From contig NZ_FLOC01000021.1 of assembly GCF_900089755.1 (NCBI RefSeq), positions 1-64,000 on the forward strand: DNA of 64,000 bases, in the 5' to 3' direction. Both the position numbers and the translations under genes were made by a program. Positions 48,716 through 58,726 of this stretch are shown piece by piece (position 1 is the first letter of the stretch; the number at the start of each line of letters is the position of its first letter). This DNA comes from Marinomonas aquimarina. Lineage in GTDB: Bacteria; Pseudomonadota; Gammaproteobacteria; Pseudomonadales; Marinomonadaceae. The notes beneath the pieces were generated by a model. That model was not told the origin of the DNA and ran no database searches. It saw nothing but the letters and a program-made list of their open reading frames with translations.

Positions 48716-49249
48716 GTGGAGCAAGTTCAATCAATCACTACATTGGATTGGGTTATTATTGCCGTCGTGGTTATTTCGACGTTAATCAGTTTAAAGCGCG
48801 GCTTTATTAAAGAAGTAATGTCGTTGGTGACATGGGTGGTAGCCTTCATTGTTGCCGTCAAATTTACCAATCCATTGCAGGCTTTGCTGCTTGATCAAGT
48901 GCAAAATGATCAGATCCGCTATGTTGTTGCCTTTGTTGCCCTCTTTATCGCCACCTTAGTCATAGGTGCGCTGGTGAGTTTTGTTCTGGGTTCGCTAGTA
49001 CAGGCGACCGGTTTAAGCAGTACTGATCGAGTGATTGGTATGCTCTTTGGTTTTGTACGAGGTGCTTTAGTGGTGGTGGCATTTGTCTCTTTGTTGAGCC
49101 TAAGCCCCGCGATTGAGAAAAGCGAGATGTGGAAATCCTCCCAGCTCGTGCCGCAGCTCGTTATATTAAAAGATTGGGTACGTGACATGCTAGGCAAAGG
49201 GAGTGAGGCATTCGACTCTTCTCTTATTGAGCGTACTTTAAACAGTTAA
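48716..49249 (+). CDS. cvpA: CvpA family membrane protein
   Basis: A 177-residue inner-membrane protein with four predicted helices. The opening is LDWVIIAVVVISTLISLKRG, close to E. coli CvpA, which is linked to colicin V production and envelope stress. Its GTG start follows GAGGTAAGC. It lies directly before purF, as in many gammaproteobacteria. Confidence 0.94.
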   Translation: MEQVQSITTLDWVIIAVVVISTLISLKRGFIKEVMSLVTWVVAFIVAVKFTNPLQALLLDQVQNDQIRYVVAFVALFIATLVIGALVSFVLGSLVQATGLSSTDRVIGMLFGFVRGALVVVAFVSLLSLSPAIEKSEMWKSSQLVPQLVILKDWVRDMLGKGSEAFDSSLIERTLNS

Positions 49250-49315
49250 TCGCACTCTGTGCGAAGTTATAAATAGACGGCGAAGTCGTTTCCCCAAATC
49301 ACGAGGTATATATAC

Positions 49316-50821
49316 ATGTGTGGTATCGTTGGTGTCGTAGCCACTTCGATGGTTAACCAAACCATTTTTGACGCTCTCACGCTTCTTCAGCATCGCGGTC
49401 AGGACGCTGCTGGTATGGTTACAAGCCATAACGGATTATTATGCTTGCGCAAAGATAATGGTCCTGTGAGTGAAGTGTTTCGTACACGACACATGAAAAA
49501 ACTGCACGGCAATATCGGTATTGGACACGCGCGCTACCCAACGGCGGGTACGTCTAGTTCAGCTGAAGCTCAGCCGTTTTATGTGAACTCTCCTTACGGT
49601 ATTTCGTTGGCGCACAACGGAAACCTAACCAACACTGCAAAGCTTAAGCAAGAAGTGTTTGAATCCGATCTTCGTCACATCAATACAACGTCTGACTCTG
49701 AAGTGTTGGTCAACGTGTTGGCGCATGAACTTCATGAAGAAGGTAAACTGGTGCCAACACCTGAAGACATCTTTAATGCCCTTGAGCGTGTCTACAAGCG
49801 TATTGAAGGTGGCTACGCTGTTGTCGCACTGATCACAGGCTACGGCATTTTGGCATTCCGTGACCCGGATGGGGTTCGTCCACTTATTTACGGTTCGAAA
49901 GAAACGGAAAATGGCACTGAATACATGGTGGCATCAGAAAGTGTGGCGTTGGATGCAGCGGGTTTCAAAATTGAACGCGACATTCGTCCAGGTGAAGCAC
50001 TATTCTTTGATGTGAACCATAACGTTCATCAGCGCCAATGCACTGAAGCTCGTCCACCACGTCCATGTCTGTTCGAGTACGTTTACTTTGCACGTCCAGA
50101 CACCGTGATTGATAACATCTCGGTTTACAAAGCACGTATCAACCAAGGTGACCGTTTGGCGGCTAAGATCAAACGTGAATGGGCTGACCACGATATCGAT
50201 GTGGTGATTCCGATTCCTGATACCAGCCGTACAGCAGCGTTGCAAATTGCTCAAGAGCTAAACATTCCGTTCCGTGAAGGCCTAGTGAAGAACCGTTACA
50301 TCGGTCGTACTTTCATCATGCCAGGCCAAACGGTACGTAAGAAGTCTGTGCGTCAGAAGCTAAACCCTGTGCCATTTGAATTCAAAGGCAAGAATGTGCT
50401 GTTGGTTGATGACTCGATTGTACGTGGTACTACGAGTCAAGAAATCATTGAAATGGCTCGTGAAGCCGGTGCTAATAAAGTCTATCTAGCGTCTGCGGCA
50501 CCAGAAGTTCGTTACCCGAACGTGTATGGTATTGATATGCCAGCGGCAACTGAGCTGATTGCTTACAACCGTAGTGTTGATGAGATTTGTGAATTGATCG
50601 GTGCTGACCGTTTGATTTTCCAAGATCTAGACGACCTTATTGCGGCGTGTATCGATGAGAAGCACTCTGATGTGCGTGAATTTGATACGTCAGTGTTTGA
50701 TGGCAAATACATCGCTGGTAACATCGATCAAGCTTACCTAGATGGACTGGCAGACGCCCGTAGTGATTCAAGCAAAGCGTCTGTTGAAGAATCTAACAAC
50801 GATCTAATGCACCCAATGTAA
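49316..50821 (+). CDS. purF: Amidophosphoribosyltransferase
   Basis: A 501-residue enzyme for the first committed step of purine synthesis. The N-terminal nucleophile is C2 (MCGIVGVV), with no propeptide. The phosphoribosyl loop is [14 protein letters not shown] (about 362-375). A PurR box was looked for in the 66 bp upstream and not found convincingly. Confidence 0.97.
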   Translation: MCGIVGVVATSMVNQTIFDALTLLQHRGQDAAGMVTSHNGLLCLRKDNGPVSEVFRTRHMKKLHGNIGIGHARYPTAGTSSSAEAQPFYVNSPYGISLAHNGNLTNTAKLKQEVFESDLRHINTTSDSEVLVNVLAHELHEEGKLVPTPEDIFNALERVYKRIEGGYAVVALITGYGILAFRDPDGVRPLIYGSKETENGTEYMVASESVALDAAGFKIERDIRPGEALFFDVNHNVHQRQCTEARPPRPCLFEYVYFARPDTVIDNISVYKARINQGDRLAAKIKREWADHDIDVVIPIPDTSRTAALQIAQELNIPFREGLVKNRYIGRTFIMPGQTVRKKSVRQKLNPVPFEFKGKNVLLVDDSIVRGTTSQEIIEMAREAGANKVYLASAAPEVRYPNVYGIDMPAATELIAYNRSVDEICELIGADRLIFQDLDDLIAACIDEKHSDVREFDTSVFDGKYIAGNIDQAYLDGLADARSDSSKASVEESNNDLMHPM

Positions 50822-50855
50822 TTTGTTGGCTTAGCAATAAGTTCGTGTTTGCATG

Positions 50856-50888
50856 CTAAGCCAGGTTTGACCTGGCTTAGTTGTTTTT
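50856..50888 (+). terminator. Terminator after purF
   Basis: CTAAGCCAGG pairs with CCTGGCTTAG around a five-base loop, followed by a T-rich run. Confidence 0.88.
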
Positions 50889-50911
50889 AAAGAGTCAACT
50901 TGGAGTGACCC

Positions 50912-52084
50912 ATGTCTGAATATAAAGATGCAACGCTCGCCATTCGAGCGGGTATTCGCCAAACCCAAGAGCAAGAGAACAGCGAAGCCATTTTTATGAC
51001 CTCAAGCTTTGCCTACTCAAGTGCAGCAGAAGCCGCGGGTAAATTTTGTGGTGAGCTGGATGGTAACGTCTATTCACGTTTCACTAACCCTACCGTTGAG
51101 ATGTTTGAGAAACGTTTGGCTGCGTTAGAGAAGGGTGAAGCTGCGATTGCCACGTCGTCTGGCATGGCAGCATTGATGACCTTGGGTTACTCGTTACTTA
51201 AAGCTGGCGATAAAGTTGTTTGCTCACGTAACATCTTTGGCTCGACGGTGAAGTTTTTTAACGCTTACATGGCTAAATATAACGTTGAAATCGCCTATGT
51301 CGATGCGACGGACTATGACGCTTGGGAGCGTGAGATCGATGACAATACGCGTCTTTGTTACTTTGAAACGCCATCAAACCCTTTGTATGAGGTCGTTGAT
51401 GTCGCTAAGGTAGCTGAGCTTGCTCACGCCAAAGGGGCACTTTTGTGTGTCGACACCGTGCTGGCAACTCCTGCGTTGCAGAACCCTCTGACACAAGGGG
51501 CCGACATTGTCATGCAATCAGCGACTAAGTTTATCGATGGCCAAGGTCGTTGCTTAGGCGGTGCATTGATTGCCTCTAAAGAAATTGTGAGTCAGTTTGT
51601 AGCCTTTATGCGCAGTGCAGGGCCAGCGATGAGCCCATTTAATGCTTGGGTATTACTGAATGGTCTTGAGACGCTAAGCTTGCGCATGAAAGCGCATTCA
51701 GGCAACGCTCAGGCACTCGCTGAATTTCTTGAGCAGCACCCTAAAGTGGCCAAAGTAAACTATGGTGGTTTGCCGTCCCATAAGTACCATGAGCTGGCTA
51801 AAGCACAGCAAAAAGACTTTGGTGGCGTAATGTCATTTGAGCTTGATGGCGGTCGTGAAGCCGCGTGGACCTTTATTGATAACGTTAAACTCATGTCAAT
51901 CACAGGCAACCTGGGTGACACGAAAACGCTGGTAACGCATCCTGCGACAACGACTCATGGCCGTTTAACGGATGAAGAGAAGCTGGCAGCAGGGATCAAA
52001 GAAGGTCTAGTCCGTCTGTCTGTTGGCCTAGAAGATATCGAAGATATCATTGCCGACGTAGAGCAGGCATTAGCAAAAGTTTAA
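50912..52084 (+). CDS. metZ: O-succinylhomoserine sulfhydrylase
   Basis: A 390-residue PLP enzyme of the Cys/Met metabolism family. The PLP lysine is K206 in SATKFIDGQGR. The start (DATLAIRAGIRQTQEQEN) and the position downstream of purF match MetZ of Pseudomonas, which makes homocysteine from O-succinylhomoserine and sulfide. Related families (MetB, MetY, MdeA) cannot be excluded by motifs alone, but gene order supports MetZ. Confidence 0.92.
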   Translation: MSEYKDATLAIRAGIRQTQEQENSEAIFMTSSFAYSSAAEAAGKFCGELDGNVYSRFTNPTVEMFEKRLAALEKGEAAIATSSGMAALMTLGYSLLKAGDKVVCSRNIFGSTVKFFNAYMAKYNVEIAYVDATDYDAWEREIDDNTRLCYFETPSNPLYEVVDVAKVAELAHAKGALLCVDTVLATPALQNPLTQGADIVMQSATKFIDGQGRCLGGALIASKEIVSQFVAFMRSAGPAMSPFNAWVLLNGLETLSLRMKAHSGNAQALAEFLEQHPKVAKVNYGGLPSHKYHELAKAQQKDFGGVMSFELDGGREAAWTFIDNVKLMSITGNLGDTKTLVTHPATTTHGRLTDEEKLAAGIKEGLVRLSVGLEDIEDIIADVEQALAKV

Positions 52085-52095
52085 GCCGTTGTAAG

Positions 52096-52128
52096 CTAAA
52101 AAAGCCGGCTGAAAAGCCGGCTTTTTTG
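52096..52128. terminator. Bidirectional terminator between metZ and the PilZ gene
   Basis: AAAAGCCGGCT pairs with AGCCGGCTTTT around a four-base loop; A and T runs on both sides allow use in both directions. Confidence 0.9.
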
Positions 52129-52143
52129 TTTCCTAAAAATCGA

Positions 52144-52569
52144 TCACTCTGCTAGATCGTCTTTATCTGGTAGATGAAGCAACTCTTTTTCTTGTTCCAC
52201 AAGTCGTTCATTAGCCGCTTTACGCAACTGGTGCTTTTGCGTATCCAGTACTAACTCTTCAATAAATTCACGAACCTCGTCAGCCATCGCTGTGAATTGC
52301 CAACCAGAGCGGCTGCTTTGTTTGTAGATTAAACGTGCTTTTACCTTACCGATGATAGTGTCATCTTGATCGTGTATAAAAGCTACTTGCTCATCATCCA
52401 TCGTTGCTAGGCTAGCATCACTTTTAAGCGCGACGCCGTCCATGCTGATATCAATGCAATCGAGTTTAAACTGGCCCTGATCAAAAGAGAGCTTATGGCC
52501 AGTCGGTGTGACGCGAACGGCATTACGTCTTTCAGACGAATGGTAGTCAATGTTCATATCATCAGACAT
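52144..52569 (-). CDS. PilZ domain protein
   Basis: A 141-residue cytoplasmic protein with a PilZ domain (about 13-110). The c-di-GMP binding motif R-x3-R is R15/R19 in RRNAVRV, and the D-x-S-x2-G motif is in DISMDGVAL. Both halves are intact, so ligand binding is likely. It is 26 bp downstream of the motB-like gene in the same direction, which suggests it may modulate the stator or motility in response to c-di-GMP. Confidence 0.88.
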   Translation of the reverse strand: MSDDMNIDYHSSERRNAVRVTPTGHKLSFDQGQFKLDCIDISMDGVALKSDASLATMDDEQVAFIHDQDDTIIGKVKARLIYKQSSRSGWQFTAMADEVREFIEELVLDTQKHQLRKAANERLVEQEKELLHLPDKDDLAE

Positions 52570-52595
52570 AGCGTACCTCTTTTACGAATGCCAAA

Positions 52596-53375
52596 TTATT
52601 GGTTGCCATTGATCGGCTTATCCTTATCACGCTGCAGCACAAACTCTACGCGTCGGTTCATGGCGCGGTGTTCTGCTGTATCGTTGCGTACTAATGGGAT
52701 ACTGTCCGCATAACCGGTTGCCGTCATACGCTCGGGCGGAATATCGTTCTCCAGGAAATAACGTAGGGTAGTAGTGGCACGAATGGCAGACAATTCCCAG
52801 TTACTTGGAAAGCGTGAGGTGTGGATTGGGATGTTATCCGTATGGCCTTTAATGTTGATGTTGTAATCTGGGTAGCGATTAAAAATACCCAGTAGCGTTT
52901 CATAAATAGGCTCAGCGCTATAAAGAATAGCGGCTTCACCGGACTCAAATAACGAGTGGCCATCGATGCGAATGGTGATTTTCTCGCCATCTTCAAATAC
53001 CGCCACTTGGTTTTCAAGGTTGTTGGCGACAAATTTGCTCATCACATCATTGGCAATTTCATTGACTTCCTCTCGTACCTCTTCGTCGATCGGGTCTTTG
53101 GCATACACCAACTCTTTATTGGTGGCCATTTGCGGTTCGGCTGGCTTGATGGTTTCCGTACCGCCTCCTGAATACCTTAGTGGGTCTTGGCGCACGAGCG
53201 CGCCGTGACTGTTGAGGGCAATCTGGATAGAGGAAAGGGCGGCGACTAAGGTCGTCTCAGTCATTTTGGATAGGCTATAGAGCAGGATAAAGAATACCAG
53301 CAGCAGAGACATCAGGTCGGCAAAAGTAAATATCCAACCTGGTGTTTCATCATCTTCTAGAAAAGGATCTGTCAT
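52596..53375 (-). CDS. Flagellar motor stator protein, MotB/PomB family
   Basis: A 259-residue protein with one N-terminal membrane helix and a C-terminal OmpA-like peptidoglycan-binding domain (about 120-250, with IKGHTDNIPIHTSRFPSNWE). The ion-coupling aspartate is D20 in FTFADLMSLL. The FTFADLMSLLLVFF pattern is like PomB, suggesting sodium drive, by similarity only. It starts two bases after the motA-like stop. Confidence 0.92.
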   Translation of the reverse strand: MTDPFLEDDETPGWIFTFADLMSLLLVFFILLYSLSKMTETTLVAALSSIQIALNSHGALVRQDPLRYSGGGTETIKPAEPQMATNKELVYAKDPIDEEVREEVNEIANDVMSKFVANNLENQVAVFEDGEKITIRIDGHSLFESGEAAILYSAEPIYETLLGIFNRYPDYNINIKGHTDNIPIHTSRFPSNWELSAIRATTTLRYFLENDIPPERMTATGYADSIPLVRNDTAEHRAMNRRVEFVLQRDKDKPINGNQ

Positions 53376-53377
53376 AA

Positions 53378-54151
53378 TCAGTCTCCACCGCCAATGCCAG
53401 CAGGTTTACGCTGGTGCGCTGGTACATATGACGACAAGCGTTCGTATACGGCGAGGTAATTGTTGCTGCCTAGCAAGCTGACGGTACCGTCACGAATAAT
53501 TTCCAGCGTTTGGATTTCTAGTATAGTACGTGCTTTCAGTTTACCGGCAATCGGGTTGAAGATGACCGTGGCCAATAAAGAGCCATAGAAGGTGGTCAGT
53601 AGAGCGACGGCCATCGAGGGGCCGATGGTTTCTGGGTCGTCTAGCTGTGCCAACATTTGAATCAAACCAATCAGCGTCCCCAGCATGCCGAAAGCGGGTG
53701 CATAGGTGCCCATCTTTTTAAACACATCTTGTACGACATAGTGCCGCATTTTTAATGAATCAATGTCTGCTTGAAGAGTATTGCGAATGTACTCTTCATC
53801 GGAGGCGTCTGATGCCATGCCCAGTGCACGTTTTAGGAAGGGGGAGTCTGCATCTACACGGCTGAGTGCCACTAAACCTTCGCGGCGGGCAATTTTAGTC
53901 AATGACAGCATGGTCGTAATCATTGCTTGTGGGTCTTGCTTGTCTTGCGCAAACACAATGAACATGGCTCGCAATGCCGCCATGGTATCTTTGAATTGGA
54001 AAGTCAGTAACGTGGCGGCAACCGTGCCCCCTATAACAATCATGATGCCTGGAACGTTAATGAAAATAGAGAAATCGCTGCTGCCGTAAAAAATAGCGCC
54101 AACGATCAGTGCGAGGCCCGAAATAATTCCTATAAATGATGCAAAATCCAT
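53378..54151 (-). CDS. Flagellar motor stator protein, MotA/PomA family
   Basis: A 257-residue inner-membrane protein with four helices and the long cytoplasmic loop of PomA. YAPAFGMLGTLIGLIQML and GPSMAVALLTTFYGSLLA match the third and fourth helices, including the conserved proline near residue 155. It forms the stator with the MotB-like partner. No other flagellar gene is in the window. Confidence 0.93.
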   Translation of the reverse strand: MDFASFIGIISGLALIVGAIFYGSSDFSIFINVPGIMIVIGGTVAATLLTFQFKDTMAALRAMFIVFAQDKQDPQAMITTMLSLTKIARREGLVALSRVDADSPFLKRALGMASDASDEEYIRNTLQADIDSLKMRHYVVQDVFKKMGTYAPAFGMLGTLIGLIQMLAQLDDPETIGPSMAVALLTTFYGSLLATVIFNPIAGKLKARTILEIQTLEIIRDGTVSLLGSNNYLAVYERLSSYVPAHQRKPAGIGGGD

Positions 54152-54259
54152 CGAATCAACTACCTAGTGTTTGCAAAAGGGTAAAGGCTCATTATGTAGA
54201 CCCTAATTGGTCACGACAAGAGTTAAACGTAAGTTTTTTGTATGCCTTATGTGCACAAT

Positions 54260-57200
54260 TCAGGCGCTTTTGCTTCGTTTCAATGTGTGATGCCCCAAAA
54301 CCAATAAGCAGGGTGTGAGAATTAAGGTTAAAGGCGTGGCAAAGGCTAAGCCTCCGGCGATGGCCGTAGACAATTGCGTCCACCATTGTGACGAAGGTGC
54401 TCCAAGGCTCAACTCTTGGTGTACAAAGTCAATATTCAGCTGAAACACCATGGGCATTAGTCCTAGGATGGTGGTGATGGTGGTCAACATAACGGGGCGA
54501 AGGCGCTGTACCCCTGTGCGAATGGCGGCTTCCTTTATCTCCATACCTTTATGACGCAGGCCGTTAAAGGTATCGATCAAAACAATATTGTTGTTTACCA
54601 CGACACCGGCTAAGGCAATGGTGCCCACCCCACTCATAACAATGCCAAATGGCTCGCCCTTGAGTAATAGGCCAATAAAGACCCCCATGGTAGAGAAAAT
54701 CACGGCACTTAAGATCAATAAGCACTGAAAGAAGTTGTTAAATTGAGTCACCAAAATGATCGCCATAATAAAAAAGGCCACGCCAAACGCTTTTAATAGG
54801 AAGCTGCCGGCTTTTTGCTGATCCTCAGTGTTACCGCGAAATTGGTATTGCAAGCTGTCCGGCAGATTGGCTTGCTGCAATTCCGCTCGGATCCCTTGGA
54901 TGACTTGATCTACTACTAGCCCATCCTCTACATCAGCAGAAATCTTGATGGCTTGCTTGCCATCAACACGATGAATGTAGCCCTGTTTGGGGGCGGCGTA
55001 GCGACTGACAAAGTTACTGATTGGAACGATGCCCTGGCTGGTTGGGATGTGTAGGTGGTCCAGTTGATCTAGGGTTCGCTGGTAAGCAGGGAAGCGCAGC
55101 ATGATGTCAATTTTATCTTCCGCCCCCTCGGGTAAGAAATCACCTAATTTGATACCAGTGGTAACCAGTTTGACGACGTTTCCTAACATATCAACATTGA
55201 CGTTATATTTGCTGGCCTCGGCGCGATCTATCTGCAAGCGCCATTCGATGCCCGGTAAAGAACGATCATCGCTGACCGAGACTATTTCAGGGCGCTGTTG
55301 CAAGCGTTCTAAGATCTGGTCAGCCGCCTGATCCAGTACCGTGCTAAATGGTGAGCTCAACTGCAGTTCAATATCAGAACCAGATTGCGGACCACCTTGT
55401 TCAACCAAAGTGGTGACCTTGATACCAGGAATATGATCTGCTTCTGCGCGCACGTCGGCGAGAATGCCATTGGCGGAGCGTCTTAGATGCCATTCAATAA
55501 ACTCCATGGTAATGGTGCCAATAGCGTCAGGAGAGGCGTTATCCGGAGGTGTGGTATAAGTGGTAGCGGTTACGCTTTTAAACTCCTCATGCTTGAGAAT
55601 AAGCACCTCTACCTGCTGCACAAATTGATCTTTTTCGAGCAGCGAATAGTCCCCGCGAGCGCGTACCTCTAAATTGGCGACTTCTGGCTCGACACTGGGG
55701 AAGAATTCCACCCCTTTGCCCAAGGTGGCATACATGACGATAACACTCACCAGCATTAGGATAGCACCTAGTAACACCGCGATCGGGCGTTCAACCAAGC
55801 GAGTGAGCAAGCGGCCATAGCGCCCAGTAAAGCCTTTGAGCTCATGTAAGTGACCCTGCTCAGTCACTTGTAAGGTGCGCAGTGCTTGTTCAGTATAAGC
55901 GCCGCGCTTTCCGATCAAAGCGCCCAGTGTCGGCAATAAAATCAGCGCCATCAACAATGAGGCGGTTAAGGTGGCGATGACCGTGATCGGCATATAACGC
56001 ATAAACTCGCCGACAATATCTGGCCAGAACAACAGCGGCATAAAGACGGCTAACGTGGTTGCCGTTGAAGCAATGATTGGCCATGCCATGCGTCGTGCCG
56101 CAGCAGAGTAAGCGGTCTTTTTGTTGGCGCCTTCTGCCAGTTTTCTATCGGCGTATTCGGTGACGACGATGGCACCGTCGACCAACATGCCGACACTTAG
56201 TATCAATGCAAATAACACCACCATGTTGATGGTGAAGCCCTGCAGATTGAGAAAGAGAATGCCGGTTAAAAATGCGCCGGGGATAGCGAGACCGACCAAT
56301 AGTGCTGAGCGAACGCCAAGGGCCCAGACGATGACCATCATTACTAATAGGGTGGCCGCGAGTACATTGTTGAACAAATCATTTAATGAGGTTTCAATTT
56401 GTTCTGATTGGTCTTGAGTCACGCTAAATTGGAGTGCCGCAGGCCAATCTTTCTGGCTGTCACGCACCACGGCTTTGACCGCATCAATGGTTTCGATGAT
56501 GTTAGCGCCGACCCGTTTTGAGACTGCTAGGGTGATGCTTGGTTGGCCATTGGAGCGCGCAAAGCTGGTCGGGTCTTCAAAGGTCAGCTGGCCGCTGGCA
56601 ATGTCTTGCACGCGAACAACTTCCGAGCCGGACACCTTGACCGGCAGTTCCATAATATCTTGCTCAGTTTTCAATAAGCCTGGCACCTTGATCGGAAAGC
56701 GTCCCGCGCCGGTATCCAAGTTGCCGGCTGCTACTAAGCGATTGTTGCTGGCCAAAAGGTTGGCCACGTCAGCAAGATTGAGTCCGTAGCTGTCGAGTTT
56801 CTGTTGATCGATGATGATTTCAGCTTGCTGCTCACGGTCGCCATTAATATTGGCCTCTAATACACCTTCAATGGCTTCGAGGTCATCTTGCAGGCGGTTG
56901 GCAATTTGGCTGAGGGTGGCAAACTCCACGTCGCCATATAAGTTGATGCGGATCACCGGAAACGTAGACAGATTGATTTCAGACACAGTGGGTTCATCTG
57001 CGTCATTTGGCAGTTCGCTTTTGGCGCGATCGACCTTGTCTTTGGCATCAATAATGGCTTGGTCTATATTGGTGCCAGATTGAAACTCTAAAATGATAGA
57101 GGCGTGGCCTTCCGAAGCAGTAGAGCGGATTTCTTTTAGACCTTCCACGCCTCGTAACTCTTGTTCAAGCGGATGGACTAATAAACTGTCCGCATCCTCT

Positions 57201-57370
57201 GGGGAAATTCCCTCTAAGCTCACTGAGACATAAGCCATCGGAATGGTGATATCGGGCGTGCTTTCTTTGGGGATTTCGATGTAGGACACAGTGCCAGAGA
57301 TGATAATTAAGGCAAACAGTAGCAATACTGTACGGGAGCGTGTCAGTGCTGCGTCGATCACCGTTCTCAT
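54260..57370 (-). CDS. RND efflux transporter permease subunit
   Basis: A 1036-residue inner-membrane pump with the twelve-helix, two-porter-loop layout of AcrB-type RND proteins. Helix four reads VGMLVDGAIVVTEYAD, with a single aspartate followed by glycine rather than the Asp-Asp pair of AcrB, as occurs in some RND branches. It overlaps the adaptor gene by four bases. No outer-membrane factor gene is adjacent, so it probably uses a shared TolC-type channel. Substrates cannot be predicted. Confidence 0.93.
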   Translation of the reverse strand: MRTVIDAALTRSRTVLLLFALIIISGTVSYIEIPKESTPDITIPMAYVSVSLEGISPEDADSLLVHPLEQELRGVEGLKEIRSTASEGHASIILEFQSGTNIDQAIIDAKDKVDRAKSELPNDADEPTVSEINLSTFPVIRINLYGDVEFATLSQIANRLQDDLEAIEGVLEANINGDREQQAEIIIDQQKLDSYGLNLADVANLLASNNRLVAAGNLDTGAGRFPIKVPGLLKTEQDIMELPVKVSGSEVVRVQDIASGQLTFEDPTSFARSNGQPSITLAVSKRVGANIIETIDAVKAVVRDSQKDWPAALQFSVTQDQSEQIETSLNDLFNNVLAATLLVMMVIVWALGVRSALLVGLAIPGAFLTGILFLNLQGFTINMVVLFALILSVGMLVDGAIVVTEYADRKLAEGANKKTAYSAAARRMAWPIIASTATTLAVFMPLLFWPDIVGEFMRYMPITVIATLTASLLMALILLPTLGALIGKRGAYTEQALRTLQVTEQGHLHELKGFTGRYGRLLTRLVERPIAVLLGAILMLVSVIVMYATLGKGVEFFPSVEPEVANLEVRARGDYSLLEKDQFVQQVEVLILKHEEFKSVTATTYTTPPDNASPDAIGTITMEFIEWHLRRSANGILADVRAEADHIPGIKVTTLVEQGGPQSGSDIELQLSSPFSTVLDQAADQILERLQQRPEIVSVSDDRSLPGIEWRLQIDRAEASKYNVNVDMLGNVVKLVTTGIKLGDFLPEGAEDKIDIMLRFPAYQRTLDQLDHLHIPTSQGIVPISNFVSRYAAPKQGYIHRVDGKQAIKISADVEDGLVVDQVIQGIRAELQQANLPDSLQYQFRGNTEDQQKAGSFLLKAFGVAFFIMAIILVTQFNNFFQCLLILSAVIFSTMGVFIGLLLKGEPFGIVMSGVGTIALAGVVVNNNIVLIDTFNGLRHKGMEIKEAAIRTGVQRLRPVMLTTITTILGLMPMVFQLNIDFVHQELSLGAPSSQWWTQLSTAIAGGLAFATPLTLILTPCLLVLGHHTLKRSKSA

Positions 57371-58473
57371 GGCTGTACTCCTGTATCAATGTCGACGTTA
57401 ACTTGCTCACCAACTTTGACAAAACCTTGCCCAGCAGTAATCACAGTGACTTGGTCTGCTAGCCCAGATATCCATGCTTTATCTTGATCAGAGCGAACGA
57501 TGGTTACTGGGTGCTGCTCGACAACGTTTTGATTAACCGTCTTGATCGACATCTGTCCTTCATTATTAATGCTTAATAGCGCAGGGGAGACTGGGTGGGC
57601 TTTGATTTGCTCAAGGTGCAATACTAATTCAGCACTGATGTCGGTCGGCAACGCTTTGCTCTGCTCTGAAAGCGTGATCTCTAACGGAATCGAACGCGTT
57701 TGACTGTCTGCCATACGGCTGATGAAGCTAACGGTGCCTGTTTGTGGAGCTAGGCCCTGAATCGAAACGTCTACGCTGCTGCCCAAGCGAACTTGATGCA
57801 AATAGTTTTGCGGTAGCTGAACCGCTACTTTCATCGGTGTCACATCAACTAAGGTGGTAACGAACTCTCCAACGTCTAGCCATTGCCCTGGTTTGATCGA
57901 GAATTCATTAATGATGCCAGCAAAAGGGGCGCGTATTTGACTGTTTTCTAAATCGACTTCAAGCCCAGCAAGGCTGGCTTGCGCACTGGCCAGTGCTGCT
58001 TGTGCTGAGGCAACGCTTACTTGTGAGGTTAAGTTTTGGTTGGTCAGTCGTTGCACCCCATCCAGTTCAAGTACGCGCTGTTTGACCAACGCCCTTGCTT
58101 GGTCACGATTGGCCTGCAATGTACGATCATCAATACGAATCAGAGCTTGCCCTGCAGTAACGTTAGCCCCCTTGTTTACCAGTACCTCGGTGACATGACC
58201 TGCAAGGCGGTTATTAATCTGCAGGGTCTGATTGGCAACGGTATAGCCACTAAGACGCACGGTTTGTGAAATCCATTGGGCTTCAAGCTGTGCGGCTCGA
58301 ACTTTGAATAGTTTTTTGACCGTTTCAGTCGCAGCAGGTTGCTTTTGTGTTGCTTCGGAGGAGGATTCTGCTTGCGCCTGAACGAGGCCTTGTTCACCAC
58401 TCAATAGCCAAACTGTGGCAATGATTCCCATGCCAATGGCAAGCGCTGGGCCGAGTTTGTTGCTCAATTCCAT
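57367..58473 (-). CDS. RND efflux periplasmic adaptor (membrane fusion protein)
   Basis: A 368-residue adaptor with an N-terminal signal or anchor helix (about 8-26), then the lipoyl, hairpin and beta-barrel layout of the HlyD/AcrA family. NNRLAGHVTEVLVNKGANV and GQALIRIDDRTLQANRDQA form the first lipoyl half and hairpin; RAPFAGIINEFSIKPG the second half. ATG 58473 is preceded by GGAG; an in-frame TTG four codons upstream is less likely. It is co-translated with the permease through a four-base overlap. Confidence 0.92.
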   Translation of the reverse strand: MELSNKLGPALAIGMGIIATVWLLSGEQGLVQAQAESSSEATQKQPAATETVKKLFKVRAAQLEAQWISQTVRLSGYTVANQTLQINNRLAGHVTEVLVNKGANVTAGQALIRIDDRTLQANRDQARALVKQRVLELDGVQRLTNQNLTSQVSVASAQAALASAQASLAGLEVDLENSQIRAPFAGIINEFSIKPGQWLDVGEFVTTLVDVTPMKVAVQLPQNYLHQVRLGSSVDVSIQGLAPQTGTVSFISRMADSQTRSIPLEITLSEQSKALPTDISAELVLHLEQIKAHPVSPALLSINNEGQMSIKTVNQNVVEQHPVTIVRSDQDKAWISGLADQVTVITAGQGFVKVGEQVNVDIDTGVQP

Positions 58474-58726
58474 GTCATACTCCAAAACGTTCAGGCGCGG
58501 TAATTGTTATTGTGTAAATTATAAGCATGACAGGGATGGCACGAATACCTGTTTATTGGCTAAATTGATGCCTTTGCATCAATAGGTCAAGAAGGGCGGG
58601 GTTAAGGGACAGTCTTGGTAAGGAAATTTATTAAAAATCAACGTAAAAAGACGGCTTTTGTTAATCTTTCTGCTTCAACAGTGGTAACATTGCTTGATCA
58701 AATTGACCCTGTTTTTACGGAATACT

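Noticed and set aside
49250-49315. PurR box upstream of purF
   Set aside because: The nearest match is too weak and not symmetric.
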